NCBI GenBank assembly: GCA_012522875.1
Contig: JAAYJP010000076.1
Span: forward strand, 1 to 10,441
Direction of reading: 5' to 3'
DNA: 10,441 nt
From: Clostridiales bacterium
Lineage (GTDB): Bacteria > Bacillota > Clostridia > Christensenellales > Aristaeellaceae
Shown: piece after piece, positions 1 through 6,952 of the stretch
Position numbering within the stretch: the first letter of the stretch is position 1
Layout of the letters: each line of letters opens with the position of its first letter
Made by a program: the position numbers and the translations under genes
The notes under the pieces: model-generated
What the model saw: only the letters and a program-made list of their open reading frames with translations
The model's database searches: none
Told to the model about the DNA's origin: nothing

Positions 1-431
1 ACCTCCTCGCACAGGCCGCCTTCCACTGCCGGGTCCATGGCGCGGATTTCCCTTCGCGCGTAAGCCGTCACCGTGCCGGTGATGGCAAGGCCCATTTCAT
101 TCATGCAGGCGGAGCCGTAGCGGCCAAAACCCATGCCCGTGGCCATGGGCGTTGAGGTGTATTTGTAGGTGGTATCCGGAAGTTCCCAGGAAAAGCCCTG
201 CGTCCCTGTGTGAAGCCGGCCGGGCTGGTCTTCCACCCGGTCCACCACCAGCACCCGGAACATGGCAGCCAGCGGATGCAGGTCCACCGTGCGGGCCAGC
301 ATCACCGCGCCGTTTGCGCTGGCCTGCTTGCCCACATAAAACCCCGTGCAGGCCAGGGCTCCCGCGTATGAGCCAAGCAGAAGGAGGGCTGCGGCCAAAA
401 CCGCCAGAAACCGGACTGTTCCCTTGCGCAT
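1..431 (-). CDS. Secreted C69-family dipeptidase, 5' part only
   Basis: The reading frame is open from the ATG at 429-431 to the window edge, giving the first 143 residues. The product starts with a signal peptide (RK near the N-terminus, hydrophobic residues about 8-27, ending ALA) followed by Cys28 in the context ACTGFYVGK. In peptidase family C69 (PepD-like Ntn hydrolases) a Cys at this place becomes the N-terminal nucleophile after processing, and the next segment, GAVMLARTVD, matches the usual 'DGSvxxaRxxD' block. The enzyme would cleave dipeptides outside the membrane. The start is supported by AAGGA nine bases upstream and by a promoter at 496-524. ALAC is not a good lipobox because Leu is at -2, so a lipoprotein is less likely. 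The C-terminal part lies outside the window. Confidence 0.85.
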   Translation of the reverse strand, partial: MRKGTVRFLAVLAAALLLLGSYAGALACTGFYVGKQASANGAVMLARTVDLHPLAAMFRVLVVDRVEDQPGRLHTGTQGFSWELPDTTYKYTSTPMATGMGFGRYGSACMNEMGLAITGTVTAYARREIRAMDPAVEGGLCEE

Positions 432-495
432 ATTCTCTTTTCCTTCCCGGGGGTCATCCCCTGTCCCAAGCTGTCAATCAATCCTGTGATGCCCT

Positions 496-524
496 ATTAT
501 AAAGCGTTTTTCCCTGCCAATCAA
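496..524 (-). promoter_or_regulatory. Sigma-A promoter of the C69 dipeptidase gene
   Basis: On the minus strand TTGATT (519-524) and TATAAT (496-501) are separated by 17 bases. Transcription would begin near 489, giving a leader of about 58 bases before the ATG at 431. The -10 is a perfect consensus and the -35 matches four of six positions, beginning with TTGA. Confidence 0.7.
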
Positions 525-541
525 CCGGACGGCGCCAACGG

Positions 542-559
542 GTATATAGCTTGATATAC
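542..559. promoter_or_regulatory. Operator-like palindrome upstream of the PfpI gene
   Basis: GTATAT (542-547) and ATATAC (554-559) are a perfect inverted repeat with six-base arms and a six-base centre. It lies 42 bases before the PfpI start codon and 18 bases upstream of the divergent dipeptidase -35. No convincing sigma-A promoter for the PfpI gene is visible, so this AT-rich element may be part of its promoter or a repressor/activator site. The role is inferred from position and symmetry only. Confidence 0.35.
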
Positions 560-601
560 GGGCGGCAAGCCCGGAAGGCCAAGATTGAAAGGAGCTTTCT
601 G

Positions 602-1114
602 ATGAAAAAAGCGTTGATATTCCTGGGGCCCCTCTTTGACGAGAAGGAGTTCATCTACCCCTACTACCGCCTGAAGGAGGCCGGCTGGCAGGTGGATGTG
701 GCCGGGAACGAAGCAGTGGCATATCAAGGCAAAACGGGCCTTGAGGCACAGGCTGACCTGGCTTTTTCCGCGGTGAAAGAGGCGGACTACGACACCCTGG
801 TAATCCCCGGCGGCTACGCGCCGGACAAGATCCGCCGGGATCCGGCAGCGCTGGAACTGGTCCGTTCCTTCAAGCTGGCCGGGAAGCCCATCGGCATGAT
901 CTGCCATGCCGGCTGGGTGGCCGCTTCCGCCGGGGTGTTAAGCGGTGTGCGCCTCACATCCACCCCTGCCATCAAGGACGACCTGGTCAACGCGGGCGCC
1001 GTCTGGGAGGACAGGGAGGTGGTGGTGGACAGCGGCTTTGTCACATCAAGGTCACCCCAGGACCTGCCCGCCTTTATGCGGGAACTGCTAAGGGCGCTGG
1101 AGCACAGAACATGA
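602..1114 (+). CDS. DJ-1/PfpI family protein (putative deglycase/protease-like)
   Basis: This 170-residue protein has the full length of a single-domain PfpI/YhbO-type member of the DJ-1 superfamily. Visible features are the N-terminal strand MKKALIFLG, the conserved acid Glu16 in KEFIYPYYRLKEAGW, the VIPGGYAPD turn (68-75), and the nucleophile elbow ICHAG with Cys101 and His102. The C-terminal block (DREVVVDSG.VTSR.P.DLPAF) is also typical. Asp75 occupies the place where Pyrococcus PfpI has its third catalytic residue, Glu, as in YhbO-like proteins. Family members are described as proteases, glyoxalase III or protein/nucleotide deglycases, and sequence alone cannot choose. An in-frame TTG at 551 is possible, but ATG 602 has GAAAGGAG at a good distance and gives the family's N-terminus. 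Confidence 0.9.
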   Translation: MKKALIFLGPLFDEKEFIYPYYRLKEAGWQVDVAGNEAVAYQGKTGLEAQADLAFSAVKEADYDTLVIPGGYAPDKIRRDPAALELVRSFKLAGKPIGMICHAGWVAASAGVLSGVRLTSTPAIKDDLVNAGAVWEDREVVVDSGFVTSRSPQDLPAFMRELLRALEHRT

Positions 1115-1192
1115 TGCCGTCATGCCGCCAATCGCCCATGTAACTCCTCAGCAGTGGGAAATGGGATGAGTTGCCCGCCGGGATACGAAGAG

Positions 1193-1224
1193 GCCTTTGC
1201 AGCAGGCTGGCCATCCGCAAAGGC
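1193..1224. other. Hairpin downstream of the PfpI gene
   Basis: GCCTTTGC (1193-1200) and GCAAAGGC (1217-1224) form a perfect eight-base stem with a 16-base loop, 79 bases after the PfpI stop codon. There is no T-tract on either side, so it is not a standard intrinsic terminator. It may mark the 3' end of the PfpI transcript or a structured RNA. Confidence 0.35.
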
Positions 1225-1243
1225 GGGTGCTTTCAATGAAATA

Positions 1244-1268
1244 GGCCCGCTTCCTCAGGCCGCGGGCC
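1244..1268 (-). terminator. Possible weak terminator after the small minus-strand ORF
   Basis: GGCCCGC (1244-1250) and GCGGGCC (1262-1268) form a perfect seven-base GC-rich stem with an 11-base loop. Read on the minus strand, it lies just beyond the stop of the 1281-1535 ORF and is followed by TATTTCATT, a weak T-rich tail. Position and stem suit a minus-strand terminator, but the tail is poor. Confidence 0.3.
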
Positions 1269-1280
1269 AATGATCGCCGG

Positions 1281-1535
1281 CTAATGATGATGATGCAGTA
1301 TCCCTGTTGTCTTCCTGGCAAGGAAAATCCGCGCCATCAGCAAGGCCTTCATGACGTCGGCTTCATGGATGCGTTTGCCGCGCTTGCGCAAAATCGGCAG
1401 ACGGGTATGCGGCAGGCACCTGTTTGCGCAGAGCCTGAAGTACATTTCATCAATTCGTTCCAAATGGCAAAATGCTGTAATAGCATCTTTGGGTATTTTG
1501 TCCGGCAGACTGGGAAACAAAAACCTGTCTGTCAT
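1281..1535 (-). CDS. Small hypothetical protein, 84 residues (doubtful)
   Basis: I do not recognise this protein. The frame begins at ATG 1533-1535, preceded on the minus strand by a G-rich stretch (GTGGGGGGG) about six bases upstream that could serve as a ribosome site, and ends in four consecutive His codons (HHHH) before TAG. The product has a mixed, protein-like composition with a basic segment (about residues 45-60, LPILRKRGKR) followed by a helix-like part (EADVMKALLMARIFLAR). Its codons are less GC-rich at third positions than those of the surrounding genes, which could mean transfer or decay. It could be the remnant of a larger gene. A strong promoter at 1950-1978 points toward it but leaves a leader of about 400 bases. 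Confidence 0.3.
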   Translation of the reverse strand: MTDRFLFPSLPDKIPKDAITAFCHLERIDEMYFRLCANRCLPHTRLPILRKRGKRIHEADVMKALLMARIFLARKTTGILHHHH

Positions 1536-1949
1536 TGTATCCCCCCCACTTTATAAAAATGTGAACGGCAAAACGCTTGCCGTGAACCGCACTGGGGTTT
1601 GGAATCATGGGTGCCGCAAACCCTCCGGCAGAAAACCGTTCCGGTATGGATCGCTGCTAAATGGGCGTATTCGGTCTTCATGCAGTTTGTGGGCGAGCTG
1701 ATCATGGTTGGAAAGGGGGGTTCAGGCTTTGCTTGCCGATGGGTCTTGCCTTGTGAAGGATGGGCGGCGCATTGGGCAGCTGGCGTGGTTTGGAGGATTG
1801 CGGCTGACCGCGATGATACTGATGGGCACATTGCGCTGGCCGTTGGGTGCCATGCATCTTGGGGCGATGCCCGGAAGCCTTTGTGGGAAAAATGCCGTGA
1901 ACCCATAACCATGTATAAAAAGGCGGAAAACCCACCGAATACCACAATC

Positions 1950-1978
1950 AATATATATCCGCAGTGCGGATCTGTCAA
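1950..1978 (-). promoter_or_regulatory. Consensus promoter with a palindromic operator in its spacer
   Basis: On the minus strand TTGACA (1973-1978) and TATATT (1950-1955) are separated by exactly 17 bases. The spacer carries a perfect palindrome, ATCCGCA-C-TGCGGAT (1957-1971). A DNA-binding protein on this palindrome would sit between the -35 and -10, as with MerR-type activators or with repressors that block polymerase. Transcription would begin near 1943. About 15 bases later GGTGG-GTTTT-CCGCC is followed by TTTTT, a small attenuator-like hairpin. No convincing protein-coding gene follows directly. Confidence 0.55.
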
Positions 1979-2442
1979 GCCAGGTTCATGGGGCTGCAAG
2001 GAATTTTTTTAAAGATAACAGGATTGCTTTGCCCCATGGCCAGCTGATCCGGGCAGTCCTCCCGGGGGATTTGATGCCTGGCGCCCTTTTCCTGATGAGG
2101 CTGCGGGAAGGCTTCCCCCCGGCCGGATGAGCGGCATGGTTCCCATACCGGCCCGGGCGGCGCTTTCGTGGTCCGACCCAGCATGCTTTGGAATGCCGGG
2201 GCGCCCCTGCTGATTGCCCCCGGCGCCGCCGCATTTTTGCCGGGAAAAGCGGAGCGTCATGAAAGCGCAGGGACCGGAGGGGTATTGCGCGGTGTATCCG
2301 GGCCGCAAAAACCAAAGGGAAGTCATCCGGGGATAAAGCGCCGGTATCCAGGGGCACCTTTTGGCGGGGAAGCGTTGGCTGATTCCGCAGGCCTGCCCGC
2401 TTTCCTGCGATCAATGACGGGTCACAGAAGAAAACTTGGGCA

Positions 2443-3297
2443 TTATTCCAGAGCCAGGCGTGCCTGCCGGGCTTTCAGAATGCTGTAAAAACTGACGCTC
2501 AGAATGACCAGCGCCGCGCCCAGGAGGGAGTAAGCCCCAGGGTCTTCCCCCAGAAAAAGAAACGCCCACAGGGGGTTTAGCACCGGTTCCACCATTGCCA
2601 CGATGGAGGCGGTCACCGGATGCACACGGGTGCGCATCCCGGCCGTAAAAAACCAGTAACCGGCGGACAGGCTGGCCCCCATGGCCAAAACGCTGATCAT
2701 GGCCCTGGGATTGATGATAAAGGCCCTGTCAAAGGGAATGGCGAAGACAAACAGCGCGCTTAACAGATTGCCCAGGTAGGTGTAGTCCATGGGGTCGACT
2801 CCCTTGAGCCTTGCGGCGAAAAACACCAGGGCGAAGGTGAAGGCGGTCATCAGCGCCAGGCTGTCCCCCAGAAGGCTCCCCCGGCCAAAGCCCCCGATAA
2901 AGCACAGCAGCACCCCACCCAGGGTGAGGACGGTGGCGATGATATCCACTTTCCCGGGCCTTTGCCCCCAGAGGATCCAGCAGGCGAAGATCACCACGAT
3001 GGGCATGGCGTATTGCAGCACGATGGCGTTGGCGGCAGTGGTGAGCCGGTTGGCCACGATAAACAGCGTGGATGTGGCGGTCACCCCGATGGCGCCAAGC
3101 CAGGTGCCCCTGCTGAACCTGGGCCTGAAACTGCCCCGGGAGGCGCCAAGCACCAGGGCCGCAATGAGCGCCCGGGCCCCTACCAGGGAAAAGGGGCCCC
3201 AGGGCGCCCACTTGCTCAGCACCCCGGAAAAACTCCAGGCTACGCTGGCCAGCATGATGAGGATGGCGCCCCTGGCCTGGCTTCCGTCTTCCCGCAT
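2443..3297 (-). CDS. EamA-type transporter (drug/metabolite transporter superfamily)
   Basis: This 284-residue membrane protein is made of two EamA repeats (about residues 10-135 and 145-275), the normal ten-helix design of DMT exporters. Typical parts are SVAWSFSGVLSKWA in helix 1, LQYAMPIVVIFACWILWG near the end of repeat 1, and the repeat 2 signature MVEPVLNPLWAFLFLGE. It probably moves a small metabolite across the cytoplasmic membrane, with unknown substrate. The frame stays open upstream to 3549, but ATG 3295-3297 has GGAGG five bases upstream, starts just before the first helix, and sits about 30 bases after the predicted transcription start. The upstream extension is Pro/Arg/Cys-rich and not membrane-like. 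The gene appears monocistronic, and no clear terminator is seen after it. Confidence 0.92.
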   Translation of the reverse strand: MREDGSQARGAILIMLASVAWSFSGVLSKWAPWGPFSLVGARALIAALVLGASRGSFRPRFSRGTWLGAIGVTATSTLFIVANRLTTAANAIVLQYAMPIVVIFACWILWGQRPGKVDIIATVLTLGGVLLCFIGGFGRGSLLGDSLALMTAFTFALVFFAARLKGVDPMDYTYLGNLLSALFVFAIPFDRAFIINPRAMISVLAMGASLSAGYWFFTAGMRTRVHPVTASIVAMVEPVLNPLWAFLFLGEDPGAYSLLGAALVILSVSFYSILKARQARLALE

Positions 3298-3334
3298 ACC
3301 CGCCTCCCCAATCCCCCAAAGGGCAGATGGGGGT

Positions 3335-3363
3335 ATCATAGCACCGAATCCAGGTCCCTTCAA
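3335..3363 (-). promoter_or_regulatory. Sigma-A promoter of the EamA transporter gene
   Basis: On the minus strand TTGAAG (3358-3363) and TATGAT (3335-3340) are 17 bases apart. Transcription starting near 3328 gives a leader of about 30 bases carrying GGAGG. This also rules out the longer reading frame that would start at 3549. Confidence 0.7.
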
Positions 3364-3761
3364 TCCAAGGAGGGGCTGTGCATATTGTGTTTTGTGAACC
3401 GGCGTAAAAAAAGGAGCATGGCCGCGCCGCCCAGGGGCCGTGCGCGTGCGTGCCCGGAGGCCTCCACCAGGCGTATCCTGGCTGTTTCCGGCGTTTTCAT
3501 TTGCGCGGCATGGGCAGCAAACCCCTGGATAGCCGTCGGGCAACAACAACGGATCTTCCCGCGACAGCGGTGTTTCGGGTTGTGTGGCGCGGGTTTAACA
3601 GCCAAAGAAATCAATGGGATCAGGTGATATTCCGCTGTTTGAAAAGCCGGGCGGCCGGGAAGGGGCGCAGGATCTTAAGCGGCTTTCACGTTTTGGCGCG
3701 GTCCATCCGCACGGCCCCCGGGCAGTCAAGCCATAGGGCTCCGGAAACGCCTCGCCGCGTA
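3364..3761. other. Intergenic region between divergent transporter genes
   Basis: About 400 bases lie between the EamA promoter and the AEC promoter. A 69-codon plus-strand frame (3418-3627) begins at an ATG with AAGGAG only one base away, too close for good initiation. Its product is Arg/Cys-rich with one hydrophobic stretch (about residues 20-41), and I do not accept it as a gene. No RNA gene or repeat family is recognisable. Confidence 0.4.
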
Positions 3762-3770
3762 TGGTATAAT
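3762..3770 (+). promoter_or_regulatory. Extended -10 promoter of the AEC-hydrolase-acyltransferase unit
   Basis: TGGTATAAT at 3762-3770 is a perfect extended -10 (TGnTATAAT). The place of the -35, 17 bases upstream, reads CGGAAA and does not match the consensus, which extended -10 promoters tolerate. Transcription would begin near 3777, just before the AAAGGAG ribosome site of the AEC gene. Confidence 0.65.
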
Positions 3771-3799
3771 ATGGTATCACCTGAAAAGGAGCGAGCGGG

Positions 3800-4750
3800 A
3801 TGAACGCGTTTGAAGGGGTGCTGGGGAGCCTCTTGCCCATTCTGATGACCCTTGGGCTGGGGATGCTGGCCAGGCGGACGGGGCTGCTGGATGAGGCCGG
3901 TGCCGGAACGCTTAAGAAGGTGGTCAGCCGGATCACCCTTCCGTTTGTAATTTTCCAGGCTTTTTTGACAGCGGACTACGGGACGGACATGGCGGTGGTG
4001 TTCCTGGTGGTGGCGGTGCTTTGCCTGATTACCTTCGCCGCGGGTTTCTGGATCAGGAAGAAAGCGAGAGGCATGAGCCCCCTATTGCCCTACACGGTGG
4101 CCGGGTATGAGATGGGGATGCTGGGCTACCCCCTGTTCATGATCCTGGTGGGGGCCCCCTACATGGGGCGCTTCGCCAAGGTGGATCTGGGGCAGGTGCT
4201 GTTCGTGTTCAGTTTGTACCTGTTTATGCTCAGAAGGCAGACCGGCGGGGAAAAGAGCCTGAAAGAGGCGCTGATGGACATCATCAGAAACCCCGTGATG
4301 GTGGCACTGGCCCTGGGACTCCTTCTGGGGGTGACGGGGCTGGCGGCAGGCATCATGGCGTCTCCGGCAGGGGCGCAGATAACGAGCATCACGGGCTTTG
4401 TGGGAGCGCCTACGGCGGCGCTGATCCTCCTGGCTATCGGCTTTGATTTCCGGCCAAATCCAGCCCTGCTTGGCCCGGTGATGAAGGCCCTGCTTGTCCG
4501 GCTGGCACTTGCCGCCGTGTTCGGGGGGCTTGCCGTCTTTCTGCTGTTCCTGTTCCTGCCCTTTGACCCATATCTCCTGCTGGCCATGATCATGATGCTT
4601 ATCCTCCCGGCGCCCTTTGTCCTGCCGGTTTACTCCCACAACGCCCAGGAGAAGGAGTTCGTGTCCATGTACCTGTCCACCTCCACCATGGTCACCATCC
4701 TCCTTTTCGCCGTGCTGCTGGTCATCAAGCCCTTGATTATCGGCGCTTAG
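3800..4750 (+). CDS. AEC family permease (auxin efflux carrier-like)
   Basis: The 316-residue protein has the length and hydrophobic pattern of the AEC family, usually ten helices in two inverted repeats. Family-like blocks are GYEMGMLGYPLF (102-113, at the place of the 'gNtgflGlPl' motif but with Glu-Met instead of Asn-Thr), IIRNPVMVALALGLLLG (161-177), PTAALILLAIGFDF (204-217) and LPAPFVLPVY (269-278). Bacterial members export or import organic acids such as malate, and the substrate here cannot be told. ATG 3800 has AAAGGAG eight bases upstream. It is the first gene of the four-gene unit, followed after 25 bases by the hydrolase, so the transported compound could be linked to ester metabolism (inference). 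Confidence 0.9.
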   Translation: MNAFEGVLGSLLPILMTLGLGMLARRTGLLDEAGAGTLKKVVSRITLPFVIFQAFLTADYGTDMAVVFLVVAVLCLITFAAGFWIRKKARGMSPLLPYTVAGYEMGMLGYPLFMILVGAPYMGRFAKVDLGQVLFVFSLYLFMLRRQTGGEKSLKEALMDIIRNPVMVALALGLLLGVTGLAAGIMASPAGAQITSITGFVGAPTAALILLAIGFDFRPNPALLGPVMKALLVRLALAAVFGGLAVFLLFLFLPFDPYLLLAMIMMLILPAPFVLPVYSHNAQEKEFVSMYLSTSTMVTILLFAVLLVIKPLIIGA

Positions 4751-4756
4751 GCGCCG
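4741..4756 (+). other. Intercistronic hairpin with the AEC stop codon in its loop
   Basis: CGGCGC (4741-4746) and GCGCCG (4751-4756) make a perfect six-base stem closed by the tetraloop TTAG, which contains the TAG stop codon (4748-4750). No T-tract follows, and AAGGA for the next gene starts five bases later. It is more likely an mRNA processing or coupling element than a terminator. Confidence 0.4.
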
Positions 4757-4775
4757 CTGGAAGGAATTTTCGCCC

Positions 4776-5660
4776 ATGCCAAGCGTCATCAGCACCCTGA
4801 TGAAAGCGCAGATCGCGCTGCTGAACCCCCTGATCAACACCCTGGACCTGGAAACCCAGCGCCGTGTCCAGGACGGCCTGGGGGCCCTGGGCGCCAGGGT
4901 CAGGGCCGGGCAGACCGTCTCGTGCCTGGAGGACCTGGGCACCTGCCAGGCTGCCTGGGCATTCCCCCTTCAGGGGACGGTGCACAAGGCCATCCTCTAC
5001 CTGCATGGGGGCGGCTACACAGCAGGCACCCTGGAGTATGCCCAGGCGTTTGGGAGCATGCTGGCGCTGGAGGCCGGCCAGGCAGCCCTCTGCCTTGGCT
5101 ACCGGCTGGCGCCGGAAAACCCCTTCCCGGCGGCGCTGGAGGACGCCCTGAAGGCGTACCAGCTCCTCCTCACCCGCTTTAGGGCTGAGGACACCGCCCT
5201 GGTGGGGGAATCCGCTGGCGGGGGCCTGTGTTTTGCTTTGGCGATGCAGCTTCGGGACCTGGGCTTGCCCATGCCCGGAAAGCTGGCCGCCATCTCCCCC
5301 TGGGGGGATTTGAGCCTGGCGCCGGATGAGGACAAAAACGAGCGGGACCTGGTGCTGGACCGCCGGGGGCTTAAGCGCCTGGCGGATATGTACCTGGGGG
5401 GCCATCCGGCCAGGGACCCCTATGTTTCCCCGGTGTACGGGGACTTCACGGGGTTGCCGGAGAGCCTGCTGATCGCCGGGGGAGATGAGATCATCCTGCC
5501 GGACACCCGGCGCCTGGCCCGGGGGCTTCAGGATGCCGGAATCCCCTGCCATATGCACATTGAGGAGGGGATGTGGCATGTCTATCCCCTTTACCCGGTT
5601 CCGGAGGCGCGGGAAGCCCAGCGGATGCTGAGGGACTTCCTCAACGGAGGGGAGCGGTAG
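4776..5660 (+). CDS. Alpha/beta hydrolase, HSL-type esterase
   Basis: The 294-residue protein has the complete hallmarks of the hormone-sensitive-lipase family of carboxylesterases. These are the oxyanion-hole motif HGGGY (77-81), YRLAPENPFPAALEDA (109-124), the nucleophile elbow GESAGG with Ser146, Asp237 in IAGGDEI, and His268 in GMWHVYP. It should hydrolyse short acyl esters in the cytoplasm. There is no signal peptide; the N-terminal 30 residues resemble the cap helices. The start ATG has AAGGA ten bases upstream. It follows the AEC gene by 25 bases and ends two bases before the acyltransferase start, so esterase and acyltransferase may act on the same ester in opposite directions (inference). 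Confidence 0.92.
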   Translation: MPSVISTLMKAQIALLNPLINTLDLETQRRVQDGLGALGARVRAGQTVSCLEDLGTCQAAWAFPLQGTVHKAILYLHGGGYTAGTLEYAQAFGSMLALEAGQAALCLGYRLAPENPFPAALEDALKAYQLLLTRFRAEDTALVGESAGGGLCFALAMQLRDLGLPMPGKLAAISPWGDLSLAPDEDKNERDLVLDRRGLKRLADMYLGGHPARDPYVSPVYGDFTGLPESLLIAGGDEIILPDTRRLARGLQDAGIPCHMHIEEGMWHVYPLYPVPEAREAQRMLRDFLNGGER

Positions 5661-5662
5661 CG

Positions 5663-6952
5663 GTGGCAGCCAAGAAAACACGCCCGGCGCCGGGCTGGCT
5701 GCGGCTGGACAACGCCGCCAAGATCTACCCGGCCACCCGCTCCCGCAAGTGGATGGCGCTGTTTCGTGTGTCCATCACCCTGACTGAGGCGGTGGATGAC
5801 CAGCTTTTGGGCAAGGCCCTGAGGCAGGTGATCAAGCGGATGCCGCTTCTAAGCTACCGGCTCAAGCGGGGCCTCTTCTGGTATTACTTCGACTGGCAGG
5901 AGGCCCAGCCGGAAGTGCAGGCCGACGCCCGCAATCCGATGCTGCCCATTGACCTTGCGGAAAACGGGGGCTTCCTGTTCAGGGTGCGCTCTTTTGACAA
6001 GCGTATCGCCCTGGAGATCTTCCATGCGTTGACTGACGGTACCGGCGGGATGACCTTCCTGCTGACGCTGGCCGCGGAATATCTGAGGCTCAAACACGGC
6101 CTGCGCGTCCCCGAAGCGCCCCTGATCCTGGACACCCGGGATGAACCCCAGCGGGAGGAGTGGGAGGATGCCTTCCTCCGTTACGCCCGGGACGAGGCGC
6201 GCCCCTTTGGGGAAGATACTGCCTGGCACCTGAAGGGAACCCGGGAAAGCCACAGCTATCTCCGCCTGACCACCGGTGTCATCAGCACCCAGGCCCTGGT
6301 TGATTTAGCCAAATCCAGGAAAACCACGGTGAACAGCCTGTTGGCGGCCATCCTGCTCAAGGCCCTGATAGCGGCCAGGAAGAGCAGCCGCCCAAAGGGC
6401 AATCGACCGGTGAAACTCTCCCTGCCCGTGAACCTGAGGCGCTATTACAGCAGCCGGACGCTGCGCAACTTCTCCTCCTTTGTCAACGTCCCGGTGCACG
6501 CTGACTATGGGGAGTACAGTTTGGATGACCTGATCAAACTGGTCACCCACTTTATGGGGATTGAAACGCTGGAGCCTATGATCAACGCCCGTTTTTCCGC
6601 CAATGTGAAGGCGGAGCAGATGCGTATCATCCGCGCCATGCCCCTGTTCATCAAGTCGGCGGTACTGAAGTTCGTGTACCGGACCAAAGGGGTGAACTAC
6701 ATGACCAGCACGCTGTCCAACCTGGGGCTCATCAGGCTGCCGCCGGAGATGGCGGCCCACACCCAGCGGGTGGACCTGGTGCTGGGCGCGGCGCTCAACA
6801 CCCCCATCAACTGCGGCGCGGTGAGCGCTGTGGGGAAAACCACGGTCACCTTCTCCAAAACCATCCGGGAGGCCGATGTGGAGCGGGTGTTCTTCACTAC
6901 CCTGGTGGCGCTTGGTGTCCCCGTGACCATTGAGAGCAACTGGAGGGAATAA
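5663..6952 (+). CDS. Condensation-domain-like O-acyltransferase (alcohol acetyltransferase family)
   Basis: The 429-residue protein resembles the CoA-dependent acyltransferase superfamily (condensation domain, PapA, alcohol acetyltransferase). The catalytic motif HxxxDG is seen as HALTDGTGG, with His121 and Asp125. LSLPVNLRRYYSSRTLRNF (252-270) and STLSNLG (349-355) match later core blocks of that fold. Such enzymes move an acyl group from a CoA or carrier to a hydroxyl or amine. The frame is open from 5573, but that part lies inside the hydrolase gene. GTG 5663 has GGGGAG eight bases upstream, starts two bases after the hydrolase stop, and leads into a normal N-terminus (WLRLDNAAKIYPA). It overlaps the next gene by one base (TAATG), implying translational coupling. 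Acceptor and donor are unknown. Confidence 0.85.
   Translation: MAAKKTRPAPGWLRLDNAAKIYPATRSRKWMALFRVSITLTEAVDDQLLGKALRQVIKRMPLLSYRLKRGLFWYYFDWQEAQPEVQADARNPMLPIDLAENGGFLFRVRSFDKRIALEIFHALTDGTGGMTFLLTLAAEYLRLKHGLRVPEAPLILDTRDEPQREEWEDAFLRYARDEARPFGEDTAWHLKGTRESHSYLRLTTGVISTQALVDLAKSRKTTVNSLLAAILLKALIAARKSSRPKGNRPVKLSLPVNLRRYYSSRTLRNFSSFVNVPVHADYGEYSLDDLIKLVTHFMGIETLEPMINARFSANVKAEQMRIIRAMPLFIKSAVLKFVYRTKGVNYMTSTLSNLGLIRLPPEMAAHTQRVDLVLGAALNTPINCGAVSAVGKTTVTFSKTIREADVERVFFTTLVALGVPVTIESNWRE

Larger units (their letters stand above)
1115..2442. other. Gene-poor region of about 1.3 kb
   Basis: No open frame here has a recognisable family, and most have the Ser/Pro/His/Arg-rich look of unselected frames. 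Visible items are two hairpins near 1193-1268, a doubtful minus-strand ORF (1281-1535), a hairpin with seven-base arms ACGGCAA/TTGCCGT at 1565-1583, an 11-base direct repeat TGCCGTGAACC at 1578-1588 and 1893-1903, and a strong minus-strand promoter at 1950-1978. AT-rich pockets at about 1480-1560 and 1890-1960 stand out from the GC-rich surroundings. I see nothing definable in 2010-2442. The stretch may be a decayed gene, an accessory insertion remnant or a locus for an untranslated RNA. Confidence 0.5.

Noticed and set aside
1532..1999. 155-residue minus-strand ORF ahead of the 1281-1535 ORF
   Set aside because: Its start lies upstream of the promoter at 1950-1978, there is no ribosome site at later starts, and the Ser/His/Pro/Cys-rich composition looks non-coding. 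Its ATGA junction with the next ORF is noted but may be chance.
2092..2099. CTGATGAG, resembling a hammerhead ribozyme core
   Set aside because: No stem II followed by GAAA and no closing stems can be formed around it.
2443..3549. Longer 368-residue form of the EamA transporter starting at 3549
   Set aside because: The extra N-terminus is Pro/Arg/Cys-rich, the promoter at 3335-3363 lies inside it, and ATG 3297 has a good ribosome site just before the first helix.
3418..3627. 69-residue plus-strand ORF with one hydrophobic stretch
   Set aside because: The AAGGAG is only one base from the ATG, composition is Arg/Cys-rich, and no homologue is recognised.
4082..4942. 286-residue minus-strand ORF opposite the AEC and hydrolase genes
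   Set aside because: The product is His/Gln/Arg-rich with no family features, and lies antisense to well-supported genes in GC-rich DNA.
4737..5681. 314-residue minus-strand ORF opposite the hydrolase gene
   Set aside because: Its Pro/Gln/Gly-rich composition is typical of a shadow frame, and the plus strand carries a complete catalytic triad.
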